Made by a program: the position numbers and the translations under genes. The notes under the pieces are model-generated. The model saw nothing but the letters and a program-made list of their open reading frames with translations. It made no database searches and was not told where the DNA came from. A stretch of 8,392 nucleotides of DNA. Source: Alphaproteobacteria bacterium (lineage in GTDB: Bacteria; Pseudomonadota; Alphaproteobacteria; UBA8366). Where the stretch lies: contig JABJCS010000732.1 in assembly GCA_018665505.1 (NCBI GenBank), positions 1 through 8,392 of the forward strand. The letters run 5' to 3'. Positions 1 to 6,100 of the stretch are shown in pieces (positions within the stretch are counted from its first letter, which is position 1; the number at the start of each line of letters is the position of its first letter).

Positions 1-755
1 ACGGCCAAAACATCACCGACGCACAGCAGACCGCGTTCAGCCGGAACTTCGGCGAGCTGGAGCTGCCGGGCAGTATCTCCAACATCACCAAGGCAGAGGA
101 CCGCCGTCTTGGTCCGGAAATGGCCGATGTCTCCAACATCGCCAAGGGCGGCAAACTATTCGGGCGGGACGACCGGGCGCGGATGTTCAATCTCGGCAAC
201 CGGCTCTGGCATTCGGACAGCTCGTACAAAGCCGTCCCGGCGAAATATTCGCTGCTCTCCGGCCGCATCGTCACCGAAGAAGGCGGCGAGACCCAATTCG
301 CCGATATGCGCGCAGCCTATGACGCGCTCGACGATAAGACCAAGGCGCTTATCGAGGACATGGTGTGTGAGCACTCATTGCTCTATTCGCGGGGCTCGCT
401 CGGATTCGATGATTTGACCGAAGAGGAGAAGCGCAACTTTACCCCTGTGCGCCAAAGCCTCACCCGGACGCATCCGATTTCCGGGCGGAAATCAATCTAC
501 CTATCAGCTCATATCGGCCAAATTCTCGGCTTGCCGCGCCCGGAGGCAATGTGCCTCATTCGCGACCTTACGGAAGCCGCCACGCAGCGGGAGTATGTGT
601 ATTCCCACAAATGGCAGCAATACGACCTGGTCATTTGGGACAACCGGCAGACCATGCACCGGGTCACTGCCTTCAACGACGTCGACGAAATCCGCGACAT
701 GCGCCGAACCACGGTGGCAGGCGACGTACCAACAGCGGAGCAGGTGGCGGCTTAG
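1..755 (+). CDS. TauD/TfdA-family Fe(II)/2-oxoglutarate-dependent dioxygenase, 3' part (5' end outside window)
   Basis: The open frame enters from the left edge (first full codon at position 3) and encodes about 250 residues before a TAG at 753-755. The family usually has about 280-300, so roughly the first 40-50 residues are missing. The first visible residues, GQNITDAQQTAFSRNFGELE, match the N-terminal part of TauD/TfdA proteins. The Fe(II) ligands are visible: His and Asp of WHSDSSY (codons 210-212 and 216-218) and the distal His of QTMHRV (657-659). The Arg pair of MRRTTVAGD, 15-16 residues further on, fits the 2-oxoglutarate carboxylate ligand. The family couples 2-oxoglutarate decarboxylation to hydroxylation of substrates such as taurine or 2,4-D in the cytoplasm. 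The substrate here cannot be told. The ATG at 120 is internal, since homology continues upstream of it. Confidence 0.93.
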   Translation, partial: GQNITDAQQTAFSRNFGELELPGSISNITKAEDRRLGPEMADVSNIAKGGKLFGRDDRARMFNLGNRLWHSDSSYKAVPAKYSLLSGRIVTEEGGETQFADMRAAYDALDDKTKALIEDMVCEHSLLYSRGSLGFDDLTEEEKRNFTPVRQSLTRTHPISGRKSIYLSAHIGQILGLPRPEAMCLIRDLTEAATQREYVYSHKWQQYDLVIWDNRQTMHRVTAFNDVDEIRDMRRTTVAGDVPTAEQVAA

Positions 756-768
756 GCGAACCATCGTA

Positions 769-797
769 TCCCGGAAATGCACTCGCGTTATCCGGGA
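769..797. terminator. Intergenic hairpin between convergent dioxygenase and cinA genes
   Basis: TCCCGGA at 769-775 pairs perfectly with TCCGGGA at 791-797. Inside it AATGC (776-780) pairs with GCGTT (785-789) with one G-T pair, leaving a 4-base ACTC loop and one bulged A at 790. That gives about 12 base pairs. It lies just after the stop of the plus-strand gene and before the end of the minus-strand gene, the usual place for a bidirectional terminator. There is no T-run on either side, so a classical Rho-independent terminator is not proven. It may instead be a dispersed extragenic palindrome. A second, smaller hairpin (CCGGC 834-838 with GCCGG 845-849) follows in the same gap. Confidence 0.45.
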
Positions 798-862
798 CCG
801 GGTTCGTCCGTGAGATTCCACTAAGACCGAATTCCGGCTCTTCGGCCGGGAAACGAACGCGG

Positions 863-2050
863 CTACGACAGCAGCTTCCGTAGGTAGTTCATTAACCCGA
901 TGACCGCGTAATTGCGTAACCGCGCGCGGTCGCCCGGTAGAGCCACCAGTTCGGTGAATTCCGTATTCCCCATGACGATACCGAGATAGACCGTCCCCCG
1001 ACGCTGGCCGTCGGACGCGATGGCTTCCACCACCGCGATCCCGACATCGGTGCTGTAATCCGCCTGCGCCTTGCGGGCGGCTGCGATCGCGCGTTCCGGG
1101 CCGGTGCCTTGGTCGTGTCCGGCGGTGATCGTCGCCCCACGGAATACCTCCAGCTGCCGGTCAATATCACTGAGGCGCGACGCCATAACGCCGCCGGTCA
1201 GGGATTCCGCAACCGCGAGGGTCATGCCCTGGCGGCGCATGCGCTCAAGGACGACGGTCTCCATTGTCTCCTCGTCGATGCCAAAGACGATATCGCCGAG
1301 CAGATTGCGCAGAAATTGTTCTTCCGCCGCGAGAATTTCGCTCGCCGCTTCCTCGGTCGCGGACTTGGCGGTGATGCGCACTTTAATCCCTTCGATACCG
1401 CTGGCGAGAAACGCCAAGGTGGGATTGCCGATGCTATCCAATTGATCGATCCGGTCGCCGAGCTTCTCCGCCAATCCGGATTCGCTGTCGCCCCAGGTCC
1501 GCAACGTGCGGCTGCGGATCACCGCTGTCTCGCCGGAACGGCGTACTAGGTCCGGCAGGATGAAGCTCTCCATCATCTCGCGCATCTCATAGGGCACGCC
1601 CGGCACCGCGTAGATCACCTTGTCACCAACTGGGCAGTGCATACCGGGGGCGGTGCCCGGCATATGCGGGATCGGCTCAGCCCCGACCGGGATATCGGCC
1701 TGGCGGCGGTTGTTGTCTGTCATCACGCGGCCGCGCGATTCGAACATGTGACGGATCTTGTCGACGATGGCCTCGTCGCGCACCAACTTTGCCCCCATAA
1801 TGTGGGCGAGCACGTCGCGGGTGATGTCGTCCTGGGTCGGGCCGAGACCGCCGCAGCAGATCACCGCGTCGCTCCGCTCCAATGCTTGGCGAATACAAAA
1901 CTCCATACGGTCGAAATTGTCGCCGACCTTGGTCTGGAAATGGGAATCAATCCCGAACATGGCCAATTGCTCGCCGATCCAGGACGAGTTCGTATCGACG
2001 ATCTGCCCCAGTAATAGTTCCGTTCCGATGGCGACGACTTCGCAGCGCAT
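863..2050 (-). CDS. cinA: CinA-family protein: MoCF/COG1058 domain fused to a degenerate CinA C-terminal (NMN deamidase-like) domain
   Basis: A 395-residue protein, slightly shorter than typical two-domain CinA (about 410-430). The N-terminal molybdopterin-binding-like (COG1058) domain is well kept: AIGTELLLGQIVDTNS at 7-22, CGGLGPTQDD at 66-75, PGTAPGM at 141-147 and YAVPGVPYEM at 157-166. In characterised members this domain is a nucleotide pyrophosphatase acting on compounds such as ADP-ribose. The C-terminal domain (about 275-395) corresponds to the NMN deamidase PncC fold used in pyridine nucleotide salvage. It keeps AESLTGG (281-287) and GTVYLG (352-357). The usual GGVVAYSNEAK stretch has become GATITAGHDQG (315-325), and the TGIAGP loop is absent near 341-346. 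Deamidase activity is therefore doubtful (inference). AAGGA lies 8 bases before the ATG. A small hairpin (GCGGG/CCCGC, 2076-2090) lies in the 80-base gap upstream. It is probably the last gene of the protease-small membrane protein-cinA unit. Confidence 0.92.
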   Translation of the reverse strand: MRCEVVAIGTELLLGQIVDTNSSWIGEQLAMFGIDSHFQTKVGDNFDRMEFCIRQALERSDAVICCGGLGPTQDDITRDVLAHIMGAKLVRDEAIVDKIRHMFESRGRVMTDNNRRQADIPVGAEPIPHMPGTAPGMHCPVGDKVIYAVPGVPYEMREMMESFILPDLVRRSGETAVIRSRTLRTWGDSESGLAEKLGDRIDQLDSIGNPTLAFLASGIEGIKVRITAKSATEEAASEILAAEEQFLRNLLGDIVFGIDEETMETVVLERMRRQGMTLAVAESLTGGVMASRLSDIDRQLEVFRGATITAGHDQGTGPERAIAAARKAQADYSTDVGIAVVEAIASDGQRRGTVYLGIVMGNTEFTELVALPGDRARLRNYAVIGLMNYLRKLLS

Positions 2051-2130
2051 ATGGCGATTCCTTCTTCTATTTTTGGCGGGTCAACCCCGCGAGCGATATG
2101 GGTTCGAATGACCCGTTCGTAAATCCCGGA

Positions 2131-2316
2131 TCAAAACCCGCCACCGAGATGCGACAACGAGTATTCGCCGTTGATCGCCGAGACGACCATCAAATACAGC
2201 AGCATCCCGCCGCACGCGACATCGAAGGACAGAATCGTCGACACCCAGCGCCGCAAGATAAAGATCGCGGCCAGCCAACAGGCGCCAAGGACGCAAATAT
2301 ACTGCCAGGTTTCCAC
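2131..2316 (-). CDS. Small hypothetical membrane protein, two predicted transmembrane helices
   Basis: I do not recognise this 61-residue protein. Read from a GTG at 2314-2316 it begins METWQYICVL. Two hydrophobic stretches are visible: about residues 5-21 (YICVLGACWLAAIFILR) and about 30-48 (SFDVACGGMLLYLMVVSAI), joined by a short loop with RRW. It should sit in the inner membrane as a hairpin, with a glycine-rich tail SHLGGGF. The frame stays open to an ATG at 2403, but that extension overlaps the protease gene by 74 bases and is polar and Pro/Cys-rich, so it is probably a shadow. The GTG lies 13 bases beyond the protease stop and has no clear Shine-Dalgarno, so coupled translation is plausible. 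Two clean hydrophobic helices argue for a real gene. The start is uncertain. Confidence 0.5.
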   Translation of the reverse strand: METWQYICVLGACWLAAIFILRRWVSTILSFDVACGGMLLYLMVVSAINGEYSLSHLGGGF

Positions 2317-2329
2317 TACAGGCTGACCA

Positions 2330-3061
2330 TCATTTGACCGCTCCTTTGGGCAGAAGAATGGCGATGCCGACAGATTTTCCGTTTCTTGACCCGACCGCGA
2401 CATTCAAGGCGCCGACGCCGATTTTATCCCCGTCGCGCACGAGGATCGGCGAGCCCGAATCCCCGAAGGTGGCGTCGCAATCGTGGTGCAGCATGGGGTC
2501 GCGCCGTCCTGTGATGGAGCATGTCTCGTTCACGGTCAGTACGTGCGGCTTGTCCTTGCTGTAACCGGCCTGAGCAATTTCAGTCCCCTTAAGCGCGATC
2601 ATCGGCAGGAACCCGACTTTGTCACCGACAGGTTTCTCCAGCTCCAGGATCTCCCAATCCTTTCTTAAGTCCTTCTTGATGGCGGCAAGATTAGGCAGAT
2701 CGGGATCGGACAATCGGTAGGACTTTACTTTTGAATGTGCCAGATACCGCGATAGGCTGTAGGCGGCGAGATAATCGATCGAACTCGGATTCGCCCATCG
2801 CCGAGTCCGCTTGTTCCAAAAGCAATGGGCCGCCGTCAGCACTGTGCTCGGCGCAATCAGGGTCCCGGTGCAAAATCCGACACCGCGACCGCGGACATTC
2901 ACCCGGCCGATGGCGCTCCAAGGAAACTTCTGGGTCCGCTCCAACTTCCGATCGTCCGTTCCCCGGATACCCTTGAGGCGCAGTTTCTCCGCTGCCGAGA
3001 CGCCTTGCGCCGCCACAATCAACAACATCGCTACCGCCACCGCTCGAAACATCGCCCTCAC
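2330..3061 (-). CDS. Secreted trypsin-like serine protease (S1/V8-like)
   Basis: A 243-residue chymotrypsin-fold protease. Counted from the GTG at 3061, residues 1-23 form a signal peptide: basic start, hydrophobic AVAVAMLLIVAAQG, and a VSA-A cleavage site. It should therefore be exported to the periplasm or outside the cell. The triad is visible: His79 in TAAHC, Asp135 in KDWEIL and Ser202 in GDSGSP. Cys64/Cys80 sit where chymotrypsin-type proteases have the disulfide around the active-site His, and Cys181/Cys195 may form a second one. The length suits a single catalytic domain with a short pro-segment (about 24-45). Two starts are possible. The GTG at 3061 has GAAGGA 5 bases ahead, and the ATG at 3052 has AGGTGA 5 bases ahead. 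Both keep the signal peptide. Its substrate is unknown. It is followed closely by a small membrane protein and then cinA. Confidence 0.92.
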   Translation of the reverse strand: MRAMFRAVAVAMLLIVAAQGVSAAEKLRLKGIRGTDDRKLERTQKFPWSAIGRVNVRGRGVGFCTGTLIAPSTVLTAAHCFWNKRTRRWANPSSIDYLAAYSLSRYLAHSKVKSYRLSDPDLPNLAAIKKDLRKDWEILELEKPVGDKVGFLPMIALKGTEIAQAGYSKDKPHVLTVNETCSITGRRDPMLHHDCDATFGDSGSPILVRDGDKIGVGALNVAVGSRNGKSVGIAILLPKGAVK

Positions 3062-3081
3062 CTTTTTCCTTCGTTGCGGCG

Positions 3082-3110
3082 ATTATCGATATTTCCCTGG
3101 AAATTGACAG
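3082..3110 (-). promoter_or_regulatory. Candidate promoter of the protease unit with overlapping palindromes
   Basis: Read on the minus strand, CTGTCA (3105-3110) is followed after exactly 17 bases by GATAAT (3082-3087), a fair sigma-70-type pair matching 4 of 6 and 5 of 6 consensus bases. Transcription would start near 3075, leaving a leader of about 13 bases that contains the GAAGGA ribosome site. The spacer holds ATTTCC-CT-GGAAAT (3091-3104), a 14-base inverted repeat. TATCGATA (3084-3091) overlaps the -10. The palindromes could be an operator. This rests on pattern alone. Confidence 0.38.
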
Positions 3111-3232
3111 ACCGCCCTTGAGTTCGACGAAGAATCGCGTCACCTTTTTCTATAAAGCTCGGCTCGGATATGGGATAATAAATCCCTTCGGCCCGGAGCG
3201 ACCCGGCATAACCGCGAGACAGGAAGCACGTC

Positions 3233-4963
3233 ATGCGCAAATACCTTCACATCAATTTGAACGACCGCAGCGTTGAAACCGAGGAAATGCAAGGTGAACA
3301 ACTCGCGCGGGCGGGGCGCTACCACATCGTGAAATCGATGCTGGACCGCGATCTCGCGAAAGTCGATCCGCTCGGCCCGGACAATCCACTTATCTTCTCG
3401 GCGGGACCGTTCGCGGGCACCAACTTCTCCAATGCCAACCGCATCAGTGTCGGCTGCAAAAGCCCGCTGACCGGCGGCATCAAGGAATCGAACGCAGGCG
3501 GCACATTCGGCTTTGCCTTGGGCCAGCTTGAGATGTCGGGCCTCACCCTTTACGGCCAATCCGACGAGTGGGTGGTGATGTACATCCCGAAAGAAGGCGA
3601 CATCCAGTACATGTCCGCCGAGCCCTATATGGGCAAAGGCGCCTTCGAGACCGCCGACATGCTGCACGAGAAGTTTGGCAAGAAAGTCAGCCTCTGCATT
3701 TGTGGGCCGGTCGGCGAGTATGGCGGCCTCATCGCCGGTATCGCCTTCACCGACCCCGAAGGCCGCCCGACCCGGATTTCGGCGCGCGGCGGCGTCGGTG
3801 CCGTCATGGGCTCCAAAAAAGTCAAAGCCATTGTCATTGACCGCCACAAGATGCCTCAATTCCACGACCGCCGGAAGGTTATGGACTCAGTCAAGCAGTA
3901 CGGCGCGATGTTGAACGAGGACGCGGCGATCAAGAACTTCTCCATGCTCGGCACCGCCATGGTGGCCGACATGACAAATCACATGGGCGGATTGCCGGTA
4001 CGCAACTTCTCAGACGGGCGCATCGTCGACACCAATGTGGAAGTCCACAAGATGGGCGGCGACTTCATCCGCGAACAGAACCTGGAACGTGGCGGTGAGA
4101 CGACCCATGCCTGCATGCCGGGCTGCCAGATCCAATGCTCTAACGTCTATGCGGATAAGGACGGCAAGGAACTGGTCTCGCCGCTTGAGTACGAGACCAT
4201 CGGCCTGCTCGGCACCAATTGCGGTATCAAGGAGCCGGACGATGTCGCCAAACTAAACGCCATTGCCAACGATCTGATCATCGACACCATCGAAGTCGGC
4301 GCCATGATCGGCGTGCTGATGGAAGACGGCCAGGCGGAATGGGCGGACGTGCCGTTCATGGTCCAGTGCCTCGACGATATCGCGAAAGGCACTGAGCGCG
4401 GCAAGCTATTGGCGCAAGGCACGGCGCGCGTCGGCGAGCATTTCGGCGTGAAGCGGGTGCCCGTCATCAAGAAGCAAGCGATCAGCGCCTACGACCCGCG
4501 CGTGATCGAAGTCACCGGTATCTCCATGATGCTGACCGCGCAGGGTGCCGACCACACGGCGGGGAATCTTCCCGGCTATGATTGCAAGGACAAGACGACC
4601 GAGGAGCTGACCGCGGCCAGCATGGATATCCAAGCCAATTGTGCGGCGGTCGACAGTGTCGGCATCTGCGTCTTCGGGCGGTCGGTCACCAACGTCAATC
4701 ACGACTTCATCGTCAACGCACTGAACGACGCGCTCGGCACGGAACTCGACACCAAATGGTTCTACGATTTCGGCATCGAGACCTTGAAGCTGGAAGACGA
4801 GTTCAACGAAAAGGCCGGCTTCAATGCGGATGAGGACGAGTTGCCGAGCTTCTTCTACGACGAGAAGCTGGCGCCGACGAACAAACAAGCCCGCCACCAC
4901 TACGAGAAAGTGCGCGAGCTGCGCCAAGACTGGTACGCGGAGCAAGCTGCCGGGGAGGGTTAG
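3233..4963 (+). CDS. Aldehyde:ferredoxin oxidoreductase family protein (tungsten/molybdenum bis-pterin enzyme)
   Basis: A 576-residue protein with full AOR domain order, close to the roughly 600 residues of archaeal AOR. The N-terminal pterin-binding domain carries SVGCKSPLTGG (72-82), ESNAGGTFG (85-93) and ARGGVGAVMGSKKVKAI (194-210). The middle and C-terminal domains carry the [4Fe-4S] ligands Cys294, Cys298 and Cys302 (CMPGCQIQC) plus Cys479 in DSVGIC (474-479). EYETIGLLG (319-327) and DPRVIEV...GADHTAG, with His441, are typical pocket segments. The family oxidises aldehydes to acids, or reduces acids, in the cytoplasm using ferredoxin. The substrate here is unknown. The first two cysteines are three residues apart, not two as in the Pyrococcus enzyme. 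AGGAAG lies 6 bases before the ATG. No partner electron-transfer subunit lies alongside. Upstream -10-like TATAAA (3151) and GATAAT (3174) lack a good -35. Confidence 0.94.
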   Translation: MRKYLHINLNDRSVETEEMQGEQLARAGRYHIVKSMLDRDLAKVDPLGPDNPLIFSAGPFAGTNFSNANRISVGCKSPLTGGIKESNAGGTFGFALGQLEMSGLTLYGQSDEWVVMYIPKEGDIQYMSAEPYMGKGAFETADMLHEKFGKKVSLCICGPVGEYGGLIAGIAFTDPEGRPTRISARGGVGAVMGSKKVKAIVIDRHKMPQFHDRRKVMDSVKQYGAMLNEDAAIKNFSMLGTAMVADMTNHMGGLPVRNFSDGRIVDTNVEVHKMGGDFIREQNLERGGETTHACMPGCQIQCSNVYADKDGKELVSPLEYETIGLLGTNCGIKEPDDVAKLNAIANDLIIDTIEVGAMIGVLMEDGQAEWADVPFMVQCLDDIAKGTERGKLLAQGTARVGEHFGVKRVPVIKKQAISAYDPRVIEVTGISMMLTAQGADHTAGNLPGYDCKDKTTEELTAASMDIQANCAAVDSVGICVFGRSVTNVNHDFIVNALNDALGTELDTKWFYDFGIETLKLEDEFNEKAGFNADEDELPSFFYDEKLAPTNKQARHHYEKVRELRQDWYAEQAAGEG

Positions 4964-4979
4964 GGTGGGGGACATACCC

Positions 4980-5144
4980 CTACTTCACGCTTGAAAAGCT
5001 CGTCGGTTGCCGGTTTAGACTCTCAACCTGGCCGACGATGGCGCCGTCGGCTTCGATGCCCGCGCGCATTTCGATCCGTTCGGGATCGGCCAGCGCTTCC
5101 CACTCCGGCAGGTATTAGAGGTCCTAGTGCGAGCTGCCGATGCC
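4980..5144 (-). pseudogene. Decayed NIPSNAP-family gene fragment, paralogue of the intact gene at 5633-5959
   Basis: The minus strand here aligns with the 3' half of the intact NIPSNAP gene, from GIGSS (residue 44) to the shared C-terminus QPTSFSSVK and the same TAG stop (4980-4982). It carries two premature stops: TAA at 5115-5117 in place of Tyr53 and TAG at 5124-5126 in place of Gln50. It also has a 33-base in-frame deletion that removes residues 63-73. Similarity ends abruptly at about 5144, so the 5' half and start are missing. The rest reads ADGAIVGQVES against ADGAIVAHVEN in the intact copy. It lies between the AOR gene and the YdhR-like gene and cannot encode a working protein. It accounts for most of the 268-base gap 4964-5231. 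Confidence 0.88.
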
Positions 5145-5167
5145 GGAAAACTCGGGACAGATTACTA

Positions 5168-5195
5168 AAAGCAAATTCATCCGCATTCTTGCTTT
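5168..5195 (-). terminator. Possible terminator after the NIPSNAP-YdhR unit
   Basis: AAAGCAA (5168-5174) and TTGCTTT (5189-5195) form a perfect 7-base inverted repeat around a 14-base loop, about 36 bases beyond the stop of the YdhR-like gene. On the minus strand the second arm runs into TTTGCTTTTAG, a short T-rich tail. The stem is AT-rich and the loop large, so this is a weak candidate. Confidence 0.28.
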
Positions 5196-5231
5196 GCGTA
5201 ACCCGTCCCGCATGTCACCTCCAGCCCTCTC

Positions 5232-5579
5232 CTACTCCGCCGCCTGCGAGATCGTTTGAGCCACGCCGTTTACACGTACTTCCTCTTTCAGGTTGTCGAC
5301 CGTCACGTGGGTGTCGAACCAAGTGAGGGTCGGGGCGGCGCCGAATTTTTCGGCCAGCATCTGGGCTCGCTCGGCCGTAAACCAGGCTTCGGCGGCGGCA
5401 CGGCTTTCCCACAGATAGACACCGCCCGTGCCAGTATCGCCGTTCAGGTAATCTTTCCGAATCAGGCCCTTTTCCGCCAGGCCGCGATAGGTCGGCGCGG
5501 TCGATGTGCCACTGGCAATGGCTTGTTCTTCCGTTCGTTTGTCGATCGGAAATTGGACAACGACAATGCAATTGCTCAT
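5232..5579 (-). CDS. YdhR-like small monooxygenase-fold (dimeric alpha/beta-barrel) protein
   Basis: A 115-residue protein starting MSNCIVVVQFPI. GGAG lies 10 bases before the ATG. The frame runs open further upstream, but that part overlaps the NIPSNAP gene and is arginine-rich shadow. The pattern resembles YdhR and other antibiotic-biosynthesis-monooxygenase (ABM) fold proteins: a first strand CIVVVQF (4-10), a helix with APTYRGLAEKGLIRKDYL (28-45), then GGVYLWESRAAAEAWF (52-67), where YdhR has GGIYLFTDEKSALAYL, and LTWFDTHVTVDN (85-96). Such proteins are small cytoplasmic dimers, some of which oxidise aromatic substrates without cofactors. No substrate or catalytic residue can be assigned here. 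It lies 53 bases downstream of the intact NIPSNAP gene, which has the same type of fold, and is probably cotranscribed with it. Confidence 0.75.
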   Translation of the reverse strand: MSNCIVVVQFPIDKRTEEQAIASGTSTAPTYRGLAEKGLIRKDYLNGDTGTGGVYLWESRAAAEAWFTAERAQMLAEKFGAAPTLTWFDTHVTVDNLKEEVRVNGVAQTISQAAE

Positions 5580-5632
5580 GAGATGGCGCTCCTTTGCGTC
5601 TTTGAGGTCGGGATTTCTTGGTCGAATGAATC

Positions 5633-5959
5633 CTACTTCACGCTCGAAAAGCTCGTCGGTTGCAGGATCAGATTCTCGACGTGGGCGACGATGGCGCCGT
5701 CGGCTTCGGTTTGAGCGCGCTTCTCGATCCATTCGGGATCGGCTTGGAAGGCAGCCCATTTTTCGTCACGCTCCGCGAGCGATTCCCATTCCAGCAGATA
5801 ATAGAGATCTTGGTTCGAGCTGCCGATGCCGACGGTCCAGAAACCGGCTTGGCGAATGCCGTGGCGCTCCCAAATTTTCAGCGTGATCGTGTCGAAACGG
5901 TTCAACAGCGCCGGTAGGCGGCCGGAGATACAATGGTAGATGCGGAGTTCGTGGATCAT
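5633..5959 (-). CDS. NIPSNAP family protein
   Basis: A 108-residue protein of NIPSNAP type: MIHELRIYHCISGRLPALLN, then a long helix with FDTITLKIWERHG (22-34), GFWTVGIGSSNQDLYYLLEW (39-58) and a charged region DEKWAAFQADPEWIEKRAQ (65-83). It ends in VENLILQPTSFS. The fold is the dimeric ferredoxin-like barrel shared with ABM proteins. Bacterial NIPSNAPs have no settled biochemical role. The ATG at 5957-5959 is chosen because GGGAGG lies 7 bases upstream. An in-frame TTG at 5974 would place that site inside the gene. It is the first gene of a minus-strand pair with the YdhR-like gene and diverges from the racemase-like gene across a 141-base gap. A truncated paralogue lies on the far side of the YdhR-like gene. 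Confidence 0.85.
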   Translation of the reverse strand: MIHELRIYHCISGRLPALLNRFDTITLKIWERHGIRQAGFWTVGIGSSNQDLYYLLEWESLAERDEKWAAFQADPEWIEKRAQTEADGAIVAHVENLILQPTSFSSVK

Positions 5960-5966
5960 GATGAAT

Positions 5967-5972
5967 CCTCCC
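5967..5972 (-). promoter_or_regulatory. Strong ribosome binding site setting the NIPSNAP start
   Basis: GGGAGG on the minus strand lies 7 bases before the ATG at 5959. It is the best Shine-Dalgarno in the window and rules out the longer TTG start at 5974. Confidence 0.7.
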
Positions 5973-6100
5973 AAAAGGTGTAATTGTTCTACGAAGAGAT
6001 ATACGCCGATGCGCCGGGCGAACTATCTCAACATTCACATAATTGTCTCCCGGATTTCGCGTTCGCCCCCCGGGAAACGAAAACCGTGAAGGAAATTTAA

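Noticed and set aside
120..122. ATG as a start for the dioxygenase
   Set aside because: The same frame is open to the window edge and already matches the family upstream, so this is an internal Met.
846..857. 12-base identity (CCGGGAAACGAA) with 6070-6081
   Set aside because: A couple of 12-base matches are expected by chance in about 8.4 kb, and the flanks do not match.
2099..2115. GGGTTCGAATGACCC, resembling a tRNA T-arm
   Set aside because: No acceptor stem, anticodon arm or D-arm can be found around it. It is most likely chance.
3140..3865. 241-residue open frame on the minus strand
   Set aside because: It lies antisense to the well-supported AOR gene and shows only low-complexity composition without a recognisable family, as expected of a GC-rich shadow frame.
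4406..4975. 189-residue open frame on the minus strand
   Set aside because: Antisense shadow of the C-terminal part of the AOR gene, with no motif of its own.
4961..4982. TAGGG/CCCTA inverted repeat just after the AOR gene
   Set aside because: The stem is short, there is no T-run, and it overlaps the stop of the decayed NIPSNAP copy, so a terminator call is not justified.
5580..5759. Upstream extension of the YdhR-like gene to a 175-residue protein
   Set aside because: The extra 60 residues overlap the NIPSNAP gene, are arginine-rich, and the inner ATG at 5579 has its own ribosome site.
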